From Trichomonas vaginalis G3 (taxonomy: Eukaryota; Parabasalia; Trichomonadida; Trichomonadidae): a stretch of 64,000 nucleotides of DNA. The position numbers and the translations under genes are program-made. The notes under the pieces are model-generated. The model saw nothing but the letters and a program-made list of their open reading frames with translations, did not search any database and had not been told where the DNA came from. Shown here piece by piece: positions 28,557 to 39,000 of this stretch (positions within the stretch are counted from its first letter, which is position 1; each line of letters opens with the position of its first letter). The stretch lies in the NCBI RefSeq assembly GCF_026262505.1, contig NC_067205.1:992001-1056000 (forward strand). Reading direction: 5' to 3'.

Positions 28557-29210
28557 ATGGATTTGCCTAAAAACATTATTGAAAGTCCACTTAGAGTTCA
28601 GATAAGTGAAGCTCTAATAGAAAGAGACAGTAAGTACGCCGCTCTTGAGTCTGTTCAGCAAGCTTATCGTTATTATAAAACATTAGAAGAAAAAACAACA
28701 GAAGAGATAAAGACACTTAAAGAAAAAGGTAAACTAACGTTCAATATACTCGATAAGAAAACAAACAAGCTCGTTGAGAACTATAACGAATTACTTTCTC
28801 AGAATTCAACACTGCCTGACATTGAAACACTTGACTCTATCTACGAAGCAATGAATAGCTATTACAGACACAACAAAAAGATCAATAGTTGCCTTACAAA
28901 AGACTTAGTTGATATCGGATTAATCAGAAATGAGAAAGACATATCAAATCTGAAAGACAATCTCGAAAAGCTTTTAGAAAAGTATAAATCGATTACCAAA
29001 AATAACAGATTTGCCGATTTTACTGGATTTTTTGTAGATGATGGTTTAACTATTAAAGATCTAAAGAGAAGAATTCAATTCTTACAAGAAAAGCATCAGC
29101 TTGAACATGACTATGCTCATAGTATGAAATCATCATACAAAAAAAATATCTCAAATACAAAGAAGATATTATGCAATGCCAGTTTAATCTCCAATCAAGA
29201 CATTATATGA
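28557..29210 (+). CDS. Coiled-coil protein, 217 residues
   Basis: Helical and charged almost throughout. It has heptad-like stretches at residues of about 25-85 (VQQAYRYYKTLEEKTTEEIK) and 125-190 (NLKDNLEKLLEKYKSITKNN; DLKRRIQFLQEKHQLEHDYA). There is no signal or membrane segment. It is probably a cytoskeletal or scaffold protein. No family is recognised; the basal-body/axoneme proteome of these flagellates contains many such proteins, which is only a contextual guess. Confidence 0.7.
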   Translation: MDLPKNIIESPLRVQISEALIERDSKYAALESVQQAYRYYKTLEEKTTEEIKTLKEKGKLTFNILDKKTNKLVENYNELLSQNSTLPDIETLDSIYEAMNSYYRHNKKINSCLTKDLVDIGLIRNEKDISNLKDNLEKLLEKYKSITKNNRFADFTGFFVDDGLTIKDLKRRIQFLQEKHQLEHDYAHSMKSSYKKNISNTKKILCNASLISNQDII

Positions 29211-29735
29211 TTATTATTAATCTTGACTCTAAGTTATTATTGTTTGTAAAAAATTATATCGATTCAATTCTTTTTTTTTTGGTCAGTTTGACTTAATACT
29301 GCATTATCCAGCAGCAATAAGGACAATGTTACATTCTTAAAATCATTAAAAATCCAAGAATATTCAGGGATATTACTTCGATGCTCCGATGTATATCATA
29401 TGTTTTTCATTAGATCGAAACCCATAATAGTACATATATGTGAAAACCAGACTTATGTTGAATGATGTGGAACAATGTAGTAATGCTTTCTTTAATGGTT
29501 TCCCATAAAATTAAAGTACTACTATGTAAAGAGCAACTAAAATTTATTATGTTCTCAAGCACTCTATAAAAAGGAATATTCCTATCTAAATAATTAAAGA
29601 ATAATCTCTATCATTAGGGCATAAGGGCACTCTTAAGAATCTGAATGATTACTCGCTATAATGATGAATTAGTTTAAAAAAATATTTTTTATGAAATTTT
29701 TTAACTATGAAAAAAATAAATCTAAATATTTAGTT
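29211..29735. other. Host spacer between convergent genes
   Basis: AT-rich, with no gene seen. Confidence 0.5.
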
Positions 29736-31487
29736 TTAAAAGACGTATTTGTATGGAAGTGGGCCATGGAACATGGTCTTATTGATAGTCCAAGAAGACT
29801 TTTCTAAGAGGGAGTAGTCCAACTCCTTGTACTTGTTCTTGTTTGCCAAGTACGATTTCGGAGAGAACTCTACCTGAATGTCTGTTGCGTGGTAGTTATC
29901 GAGCATTGCCCAGTTCTGTCTGTTCATTCTCTCCAAGACCTGGTAAGGCATCATGTAGTAGCCGCACTGGTGGATGTCGTTCATTACAAATGTTTCTGGA
30001 TCTGGATTCATGATCTTCCAGAGATAAGAGAACGGAACTTTCTCGATGTACTCGTATTTGACGTCTGTTCCGTCCTTGTTCCATGATACAAATCTCGTTC
30101 TGTCCATTCCTGTGAAGAGATGGTCGATTGCGACATCTTCATCTGGAAGATCGCTCTGAGAGAGCGCGTAGTATCTATCTGGATTGCAGCGACCGCTCTT
30201 ATCGACGCAAACCAATCTGTCTGTATGGTTGATTGTGCCTTTTCCGCGTACGTATTTGTATTCTGTTCCGCATTTAGTTACATCGCCGTTATTTTGCTTG
30301 AGGCAGTCGAGTTTGCCTGGAACCCAGTTCTGTGGATGGTTGTGGTTAGGGCAAATGACGGCTTCGTTCTCTTCTGATCTGCGACCGAGCAAATACTCGA
30401 ATGAGTGGCCGTTGTTGCGCCAGGAGTTGTGGTAGATGAAGCCGCCTTTGAGGTTGGCTAAGGAATCGTCTGTAACATGGCGGTTCCTGTAAACCCAATC
30501 ATCGTTGTATCCGACGACATTCATAGCGTGGCCGCCCCATTTGGCGGAACGGTTGAACTTCTCGTCGACGAGGGTGAAAGTGCCATCAGGAAGACGGCCT
30601 TCGAATGTGACAATTCCGCAATATTGGGATTTGTAATTTGTTGGGCAGGAAACGCGCTTGGCGGCTGTGCAAACATCGTCATCCTTCCAGGCATCGCTGT
30701 CGCATGGTACGTAGTAGATTAATTCGGCAAGTGGAGTTCCAACTGTTAATGTGCGCTGTGCTTTGAAGAGAAGCTTCTTTGTGTGGTAGACATCGGATGC
30801 GGCTTCCCAGGAGAGGACTTTGAACTCAATTGGGTTCTTCTTGAGGGCATCTTCCATTCCAGGGCATTCTCTGTCGGTTTCTGCGCTTGGTGTTGGGATG
30901 TATGGGCAGACGGACTCTGGGAGAACGGATTTCATGATGTCTGGATAGTCCTTGGAAAGGGAAACAAGAGAATCGGCTTTTCCATCTGTTGTTTCGTTGA
31001 TCCAAAGTCCACTGTGATGGCAGACTGAGGAGTTACGGCCTGTAGCCATGCACTTGTCAACAACCCAAGCACCATAGGCTTGCTTTGAAAAGTTGACATA
31101 ATCTGATTCGTTTAACCAGCCGTTTTTGATGCCTTGGGCACGGTATTGTGACTCAAGAAGTGTTACGACGGAGAAAATCCAGCATGTGCCACGCTGCATT
31201 TGATCTGTTGGTGGTGTAATAAATGACTCATTAACTCCAAAACGTGTTGGAAGGATATAATCATTAGAATTGTTAAGTAAACGTTGAATTATGGAATCGG
31301 TTGGTGTTAAAACACGTGATTGATGAAGCTGTATGTATGATCTTGTTGTGAATAAAAGTGTGCCAATAGAAGCAAGAAAAACAAGAATAGAAAGGACAAG
31401 AGCTGCGGTCATGCATTTATCTTTTGGCTCCTTAACCTCGGGCTCCTTCAATAGAGCCGCTTTGTCGAGAAGACTTTCTGGATCCAT
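29736..31487 (-). CDS. Membrane-anchored papain-family (C1) cysteine peptidase
   Basis: 583 residues. A cytosolic lysine-rich start is followed by one membrane span (about residues 27-47), giving a type II topology with the peptidase domain outside or in the lumen. The catalytic set is in the papain order: Gln96 and Cys102 (QMQRGTCWIF), His320 (GGHAMNVVGY) and Asn354 (YHNSW). Many cysteines suggest disulfides, and there are several N-glycosylation sequons. The domain has long insertions compared with papain and a C-terminal extension of about 200 residues. Trichomonads carry many C1 peptidases, some surface-exposed and linked to adhesion and host-protein breakdown; its target is unknown. GC-richer codons suggest good expression. 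Confidence 0.88.
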   Translation of the reverse strand: MDPESLLDKAALLKEPEVKEPKDKCMTAALVLSILVFLASIGTLLFTTRSYIQLHQSRVLTPTDSIIQRLLNNSNDYILPTRFGVNESFITPPTDQMQRGTCWIFSVVTLLESQYRAQGIKNGWLNESDYVNFSKQAYGAWVVDKCMATGRNSSVCHHSGLWINETTDGKADSLVSLSKDYPDIMKSVLPESVCPYIPTPSAETDRECPGMEDALKKNPIEFKVLSWEAASDVYHTKKLLFKAQRTLTVGTPLAELIYYVPCDSDAWKDDDVCTAAKRVSCPTNYKSQYCGIVTFEGRLPDGTFTLVDEKFNRSAKWGGHAMNVVGYNDDWVYRNRHVTDDSLANLKGGFIYHNSWRNNGHSFEYLLGRRSEENEAVICPNHNHPQNWVPGKLDCLKQNNGDVTKCGTEYKYVRGKGTINHTDRLVCVDKSGRCNPDRYYALSQSDLPDEDVAIDHLFTGMDRTRFVSWNKDGTDVKYEYIEKVPFSYLWKIMNPDPETFVMNDIHQCGYYMMPYQVLERMNRQNWAMLDNYHATDIQVEFSPKSYLANKNKYKELDYSLLEKSSWTINKTMFHGPLPYKYVF

Positions 31488-32177
31488 CTGATTGCGGTTA
31501 GAGATTGAATAAGACGATAGATACCATCACTCATATTTTTTTTTCTCCGTTTTATCGTCCATCTTATTTTGTGACTATGACTATAGTTAACTGTACTTTA
31601 TAATCACATAGGAACAGTATTTCAGCAATTTGCATCTTTATTACCTAAATCTTGATATTTTTTCAAATTTGTTAGAGGGAAAATGACTATTTGTCCATTG
31701 AATATATTTATTCAAACAATAGCATAGTACAATCATCATACACTTAATAGTAAATTTTATGTTTTTAATGCAGATTTTCAATCTCTTTGAGAATATTATA
31801 AGACATAATAGAATAATATGAACATTTGTTTAAATACACATGTACCATTACCCATATGTGATACTAATTGATTGAAATCATCTAATTTGTTGTATAAATA
31901 TTTCAAATATTAGTTAAAAGTGTTAGAACAGAAGGTGCTTTAATCACACATAGCATAATATGGATATATGCTTATAGATTAGATTCCAATGCATCAATAT
32001 TTAGCTGAATTTTTGTAAATTAGGCAAATTTATGCGTGAATAAAATACAAGATTAGGTTTTAGACCTCTTAGAAGATGACAATATTCTTGCGCCATGAAA
32101 TATGAATTAAGTAATAAAATGTAAAGCAAAATTTTAGATCCCCACATTTAGAATAAAAGACCCTGCAAAAAGTATAA
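31488..32177. other. Host spacer between divergent genes
   Basis: AT-rich; holds the promoters of the peptidase and the coiled-coil gene. No other gene is seen. Confidence 0.5.
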
Positions 32178-33368
32178 ATGCAGGATACTGAACTTACAAT
32201 TGTCGATGCTCGCATGCAGCATTTATCATTTTTCATAAATACAACTATACAACAGGTAATGACAGAAAAAACTAAAGAGTTACTCAAATCTAAACATATT
32301 GACCCGATAAAAGTAACAAAATCACTTGAAAAAGCACTTATGGCAAGCTTGAAAAGTGAAAGAGAGCAATTTCTCCAAGATACAATTGATAAATTAGAAC
32401 AAACGATCGCAGAAAAGAACTCTTTTGAGCTTGAATTAAAATCTCTTCAAAAAAAGGCAGCTGTCAAAAACTCATACTTGCAAGAGCAAAACGCAATGCT
32501 AAGAGAGAAATACATGGCAATGAAAAAGAATACTACAAAATCAACGGATGAATTATTCTCAAGAAGTACTTTTATTAGCTCTGACTTACAATCAAAAGAC
32601 ACATATATCGATAGCACACATGAATTCTTAAGAAATACAAAGTCATTATGCAATGAATTTAAAAATGAATTAAAACTGATGAGAAAAGCTGTAAACTCTC
32701 AAGTTAAAGAACTTCATACAAACTTGAACAAAATATCTCATGATATCAAAAAATATACAAAAATCTGCAATAATCAGCAAAATCGTAGAATTTCTTCAAA
32801 ATTGGAAAGTTATATTAATAATTTGGATGATATTAAAACTGAAGGTAGCAAATACAATCTAATTTGTACTGCTCTTTTAGAAATTCTTCATGAAATTCAT
32901 CCAACAAATAAAACATTACAAGAAGTTAACACTTCAACAATAGATGAGCATATTGGCGAAGTAGAAATCGCAATTCGCGAAATACCAGATGTTATTAGGT
33001 CTGAAACTCAATCAGAAATGTTAAGGAGTGTTTATAATGCTTATCCCGAGTATAAACAGCAGAACATTAATTCTCTAACAGAAATAATAAATTCTATTGT
33101 TGAAAAGAGGCTTAAATCACAAGAACAATTGTATGATGACCATTATAAAAAACTTAAGAAGAAAGAACATGAATTACGAGCCCGACTACAAAAGGTTCTC
33201 GATTCCATACCGAAGGAACCAATTTACACTAAAATGTCGACTTTTTCCATGGCTGCAAATGCTGACCATGAAAAAATTAAATGGGAGAAAAGGAAAAAGT
33301 ACTTAGACGAAACAATCAAAATAGTTGAGTCTCTGAGTCCTAAAAAATCACATAGTCCAAAGAAATAA
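32178..33368 (+). CDS. Coiled-coil protein, 396 residues, SPKK-type tail
   Basis: Long coiled coil (about residues 45-125 and 290-345; LKSEREQFLQDTIDKLEQTI) with an intervening helical domain. A basic tail has two SPKK-like motifs (LSPKKSHSPKK), which are kinase sites or DNA/microtubule-binding motifs. There are no membrane segments. No family is recognised. A cytoskeletal, spindle or basal-body role would fit the architecture but is inference. Confidence 0.72.
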   Translation: MQDTELTIVDARMQHLSFFINTTIQQVMTEKTKELLKSKHIDPIKVTKSLEKALMASLKSEREQFLQDTIDKLEQTIAEKNSFELELKSLQKKAAVKNSYLQEQNAMLREKYMAMKKNTTKSTDELFSRSTFISSDLQSKDTYIDSTHEFLRNTKSLCNEFKNELKLMRKAVNSQVKELHTNLNKISHDIKKYTKICNNQQNRRISSKLESYINNLDDIKTEGSKYNLICTALLEILHEIHPTNKTLQEVNTSTIDEHIGEVEIAIREIPDVIRSETQSEMLRSVYNAYPEYKQQNINSLTEIINSIVEKRLKSQEQLYDDHYKKLKKKEHELRARLQKVLDSIPKEPIYTKMSTFSMAANADHEKIKWEKRKKYLDETIKIVESLSPKKSHSPKK

Positions 33369-33928
33369 ATATCTGGTAATTTTACGAGCCGTTGAACTGT
33401 ATAGTTGGACTACTATATTATATAAACTGTTTGAATTATTTTTGATTTATACTATTTTTATCTGCCATCTCACGATTTTTTCTCCAACATTATTGTAAAC
33501 TTCCAATATAAATTCTATTTATAAGGAAAATATTACAAATTCAGATAGTAAGGGTGATCAAAATTATTATATTTATGCCCGGATTAAAAAATGATCAATG
33601 GATGAATTTTGAATAAAAAAAAGTAAAAAATAAATCGACAGTATATATTAAAATATGATCAACATATCTCATACACTATTTTTTGCGATATCGTGGTAAT
33701 CTTTGTGGTTGCGAAATGTCAAGTAAAAAAAAGTCTAAATATCGCAGTTAGCCAGGATACTTATAGGAAATAAATATACTCGAATAGTAAACTAATACTA
33801 TCAGAATAACGAATGATTAATTAAGTCCGTTTGTGAAGAATCGATTTTTATGACAAGTAAAAAAAGGTAGTTTTGACTCGTATGGCAGGAAAATAAAGAC
33901 TTTTAATAAAAAACGAGGATTGATTAAT
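33369..33928. other. Host spacer between convergent genes
   Basis: AT-rich, with no gene seen. Confidence 0.5.
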
Positions 33929-34468
33929 TTATATAAGTTCGCATCCTTTCTTCTTAATTGAAGTAATATCAATAGCGGTTGGGAAGACTTTATCTACGTT
34001 AAGGCCAGTACGAGCAGATGTGGCGATATATGGGATGCCACCATGCTGCTTTGCAAAGGCAAGGGCCTCTTCATCACTAACGCTTTCATTTGACTGTTCT
34101 CTAAGGTCAGCTTTGCAACCTACGAGAATCATTTTGACTTCCTTGCAGAAATAGTTAACTTCAGCAATCCAACGATCAGATAAGTTTGAAAAGCTTGCAC
34201 GTTTATCAAGCTCGAAACAAATAAGAATTACTTTTGCATCTTGATAGGATAATGGACGAAGTCTATCGAATTCATCCTGGCCGGCTGTATCCCAAATGTG
34301 AAGCCTGTATGGCTTGTTGTTGTGTGTAACATCTAAAGCGTAGTTATCGAAAACTGTTGGAACATATCTCTCTGGGAATGGCTCGCCCTTGAGAACTGAT
34401 AACAGTGAAGTCTTGCCGACGGCACCATCGCCAATAACGACAAGTTTGATTTCATTTGCCTTACTCAT
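33929..34468 (-). CDS. Rho/Rac-like small GTPase
   Basis: 179 residues. G1 GDGAVGKT (13-20), switch I VPTVFDNY with Thr38, G3 DTAGQDEFDRLRPLSY (60-75), G4 at CKAD (118-121, where most Rho proteins have TKxD) and G5 TSAR (150-153). It ends KKKGCELI: a polybasic stretch plus a CAAX box whose last residue predicts geranylgeranylation, so it should act at membranes. Unlike metazoan Rac/Rho it lacks the insert of about 13 residues between G4 and G5. It would control actin and shape or phagocytosis through effectors and GEFs/GAPs. Confidence 0.92.
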   Translation of the reverse strand: MSKANEIKLVVIGDGAVGKTSLLSVLKGEPFPERYVPTVFDNYALDVTHNNKPYRLHIWDTAGQDEFDRLRPLSYQDAKVILICFELDKRASFSNLSDRWIAEVNYFCKEVKMILVGCKADLREQSNESVSDEEALAFAKQHGGIPYIATSARTGLNVDKVFPTAIDITSIKKKGCELI

Positions 34469-36065
34469 TTATTAATGTACTTTTGCGGTTTGACACTATT
34501 TTCAAATAACTGGCTCGATAAGGGTAAATGTGAAATAGTTAAGTGAAATTTTTAGAGTGCTTGTAATTATACGATTCATCTTTTGTTTTTATAATTTGAC
34601 CTGGACTTCGCAAATTGAATAAAAAGTGACATTTTCATAGTAATGAGGTGATTAATAAATCGGATCTTTAATTCGCTTAAATCTAGTAAAAATATGAAAT
34701 AAAGCTTAATAAGTAACTTGCTGGAAATTTTGAATCTGTTTCACTTCAAATGTTGTTGTCACATGCATAAAAATATGCCTTATGCTAATGCCTCAATACT
34801 ATAGACATAATTCATTAAATTCAAGATATCATTTTCTTTTCCAAAGGTGGATTTGTTTTCATCCACATATTCAAATAAGGCATTATGCATATAATTTATG
34901 ATATGTTTACTATTATTTGATTATACTACTCTCACCATCTTCCTTTATAGAATCAAGATATATTTTTCCCGATATCTAGATATATTTCCAACATATACCA
35001 AGAATTAGTCATTAAGACAGTCTTTTTACTACTTCATATCAGTTTCGGCTATATTAGAATTCATTAAACCATAGTTTGATCAAAATATACAGCAGTATAA
35101 AAACTCATACCAAATCTATAGCTGAATTAACATGTTTTAGTTATTCAAACATGAAATTCTCTTTCCTTTGGACAAATGCTCAATATTACATTGTTCAAAC
35201 TGAATTCAAATCTTTCTACCGACAATTCATTCAACAAGTAATAGTTCAATTATATTGACTGGTCTTTGTTATGAATTTACGCTTGTGATATCAGCTGTTT
35301 TTGTCTTTCAAAATTCTCGATGAAATTTTGTATGAGAGTTTTCATGTGACAACATGAAATCTACTCAAAAAATGATAACACATGGATTAGAACGAGTCAT
35401 GTTAGGTAGGATATCACATTTAAGAAAATTATTTTTATTTTTGCTTATAACATCAATAATGCACATAAAAGCGAGCTTGGCAAACATGTTCGATTCACAA
35501 ATTTGATTGTCTTTGCTGATTACCCTTAATTTGCTATTGAAAGTTTAAACCTAAGTTTCTGTGCTTTGATAACTAACTTATTTGATATGTGTGCACATAT
35601 CATACTAACTTTTAGCTTATGCTTATCAATTCTTTTTTTATTCAGATATATTTTTAAGAACAATATATTTTTGAGAGACTATTAACATTACATGCATATC
35701 ACCAACATGAGAGAAGGAAGCATTTGATGCGTGACCAGGAATATCAATATCAAATTTAAAATTTCAATATCATCGATCAGAATTAAAGCTGTATTCTTTT
35801 GAAAGCTTGCTGTCTAAGCATTAATTAATACTAATGTGCACACGAAAGTTTATGAAGTCCAAAATAGTTGGTCAAGTTGAGATGATTCTTGATCAATAAT
35901 TTACGATAATGGAAAGCGGCAGACAATAATTAGGATATAGAACAAGACGGAATGAATCTAAATTTATTAAATTTCCAAGTAAAAATTTTTAGCAAATTGA
36001 GAAGAAATTGGAAATTGAAAGTTGGCAGCTTTTTTGAATACGAAATTTTTTTTATCTTTTTTTTT
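34469..36065. other. Long gene-poor host spacer
   Basis: About 1.6 kb of AT-rich DNA with no supported gene (a 60-residue frame at 35076 is not convincing). A short imperfect inverted pair built on ATGCATA...TGCCTTAT lies at about 34765 and 34876. Confidence 0.5.
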
Positions 36066-36072
36066 TCACTAT
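36066..36072 (+). promoter_or_regulatory. Initiator of the ubiquitin-specific protease gene
   Basis: TCACTAT lies one base before the ATG at 36074, after a T-rich run, matching the trichomonad Inr TCA(+1)Y(T/A). The predicted leader is only about six bases. Confidence 0.65.
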
Positions 36073-36073
36073 A

Positions 36074-39000
36074 ATGAATTCTCCTTTTGACGACTTTGCA
36101 ACATGGTTAGCAGTATCATCTAGCATGATAAGTACTCCAAAAGAGTTTGTGAAGTACGCTCCTGATCTCATTAAGTTCATTTCTTCAGTAATTGAAACAG
36201 GAAATTTACCTGATGAGATTAAAGAGTATACAGACAATTTTCTTTCACAAATTCAGACAGAGTTCTTGCCAAAGATACTGAAACTAGGAGCAATACCAAA
36301 GGAATACATATCTTATTACGTAAATTTCCTCGAATCAGTCCTTAGACTCGGAAATTACGGAATCAAATCAAATAAAACGAAATTAATTTATATAATCGAA
36401 TACATTCTTGCAAATTTAGAGACTGGCCTCGCTCCAAGTAATTCTGATTCAAAACTCGAAGTAAATTTACCAAAATACAGTGCAGAGATCGGAATCTACC
36501 AGAATGCTATCGAACTCGTCAAAAATGGCATCGATACTATTGATAATCTTTATTATATTACAAATATTTGCATTAGAATCTCAACTTTTGTTAAAGATTA
36601 CGATTTTTGGGTATTAGCCAACGTTACTACTGACGCTTTGACCAAAATCGTCACGACAATTAAGATCAGAGAAGTAAAAACTCAAATGGTTTCAAGAATG
36701 TTCCAAAGTTTGAAAGCAAACGGCATTAGTCAGCAAACAATCGATCCTGATTTCATACAAAAGTGGTTAAACTTACTTACATTCATGATGAAGCCAGAAA
36801 TTTTCGAAAAAAGATTATTTGGCTTCCAAACAATCAAAGATCTCATGGAAACACAAAAAACAGCCGAAATTACTAAAACACTATTCGCCAAGGACCCATC
36901 TGTCCTCGATGGCTCTGTTTTACATGAAGAATTTTGCAGTTACATCGGATATCTTTTAAACCAACTTTGTTCTGCACATCTTGTTGAATTTTCCCTCATT
37001 TCCAAGCTATTCTCCAGATATTCTACACTCCATATCAGTGAATTACCTAAGTTTTACTCGATTTTCTCAACAATTGCCAAAATGATCGACCAATCGATGC
37101 TTTCCGACTTTGTTGACCTCATCATATCCCCACAGACCAAGGAATCTCCATGGTACACCATGATTGAAGGCGTTGGAACCACATTAGGCGGAAGAAACGA
37201 TGCAAAAGCCGAATTTATGAAGTTAAGAGACTATTTGAACACATTGAAAGACGATGGAGACAAGGAAGCACTGTCTACACTGAGCCAAATCATACAATTC
37301 CATCTTTCAGAAGAAGAATTCAAAGAATTGATGGAAAAAATGACAAATTCGAAGATAACGATCGAAACAATCGAACTCCTCAAGAATATTACGGCCAATT
37401 ATCCACTCGGAAGCCAGGAATTGGCAGAAAATTTGGCAAATACCGGATTAGATTTCGTAACAAAGGACAAGATACCGGAATTCAATGTTGTATACGATTT
37501 CCTGTTCAATGTCTGCTTCATGAACCAAGTTCCCTTGAATAAAGGGCAAATCGAGAAAATTTGGCCTTCCGCAGTCTCTTCTGATGCCGGAATCTCTACC
37601 TGCGTGCTTGCTTTCCTCAACAACATGAGAGATATCTGCTTAATTGAGCCAGATGTCCTTTCCGAGGTCATAATTTCGAGTAATCTTGAATTAAATTCAG
37701 GATCATTGCAGTTTATCGTTATGTTCATCAAGGGAATCAACGATATATCAGTAGACCAGATGCCACAAGTCGTAAATGAAACAATTACCCTCAGAGGAAA
37801 AATTATTGAATATCCTCTACAGTACGAAGATGTTTTATGGGAATATTGTTCACGTAGATCGTCCATACATAAAGAGATCTGCAGGAATCTCTGCTATTTC
37901 TACGCTTCAAACGATGTTTCTGTTTCCGACAGAAAAATTATTTCTCTTTTCCTCAACAAATGGGTTGAAAAGACCGAGAAAACTGTTCACAAGGACCAGA
38001 TGATCGAATTGCTCACAACATTCATTGAAATTTTCGAGTATCCGCTTGATTTGGATTCATATGACGTAAAAAGGCATCATCCGAACAACGAGAAGGTCTC
38101 AATCCACATCACCAGCCCAATATTGAGTCCTATACCCAATATCCAGGTTCCTATTGGCACTTCCATCTCCGGATTACACATTAAAATCTCAAAATTGACA
38201 GGCGTTGAGCAAAAGAAGTTCAATTTGACACATACATACGAACCTATCAATGCCTCCTTTAAGATAATGAAAGAAATGACGATCATGGCCGTTACAAACA
38301 CTATAACTCCAGAAAATCATCCTCTTCCTCCGATTAGAGAAGTAATTCCAAGCCAAATGATACCGGAAGACGCGAAAACAATGAACTTATTAACAGAACT
38401 AATTAAAAACAATGTAACAAACGTCAAACAGATCTTTGACAACATTCCAACATTGAAAACAACTTTGGAGAAATTGAAAATTTTGCCATTTGTCAAAAAA
38501 TTTGAATACAAAGAATTTTTGGATATTTCGAAACCGAATTTCTTCTTGTACAATTTGGATGGATTATCAAATAATATGAACGAAGACCTCAAACAAGCTC
38601 TAGTAAGAACAGGAGGCTTCAATTATTTGATACAACAAATTCCAAATTGTAATTTCGAAATAATCGACCAAATTACGAATTTCATTTCAAAGAATTTGGA
38701 TTCTAAAGATGAATTCGCTCAAATCGTTTTCGATTTCGCTATGCCTGCTCTGCCAAAATTCTTCACTTCACCTGACCACTTTACTACAATTTCTCAATTT
38801 ATTTTAAGGTTTTTGAATGGAAGTCAAAAAGTGAAGTGTTCAAATCCATCGAAATACTTCGATTATTTGCTTTCAAATAATCAAGAAAACATAAGAATAA
38901 TGTATAAGAGAATTTTGACAAATGTAGAATTTGACATGTCAGAATTTTTGCCACTTTACGAGAAAGGTGGCACTTCTCAATTTTTCGAAGTTTTCTCTTC

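Noticed and set aside
35076-35258. 60-residue plus-strand gene
   Set aside because: Short, no supporting signals, in a 1.6-kb gene-free spacer.
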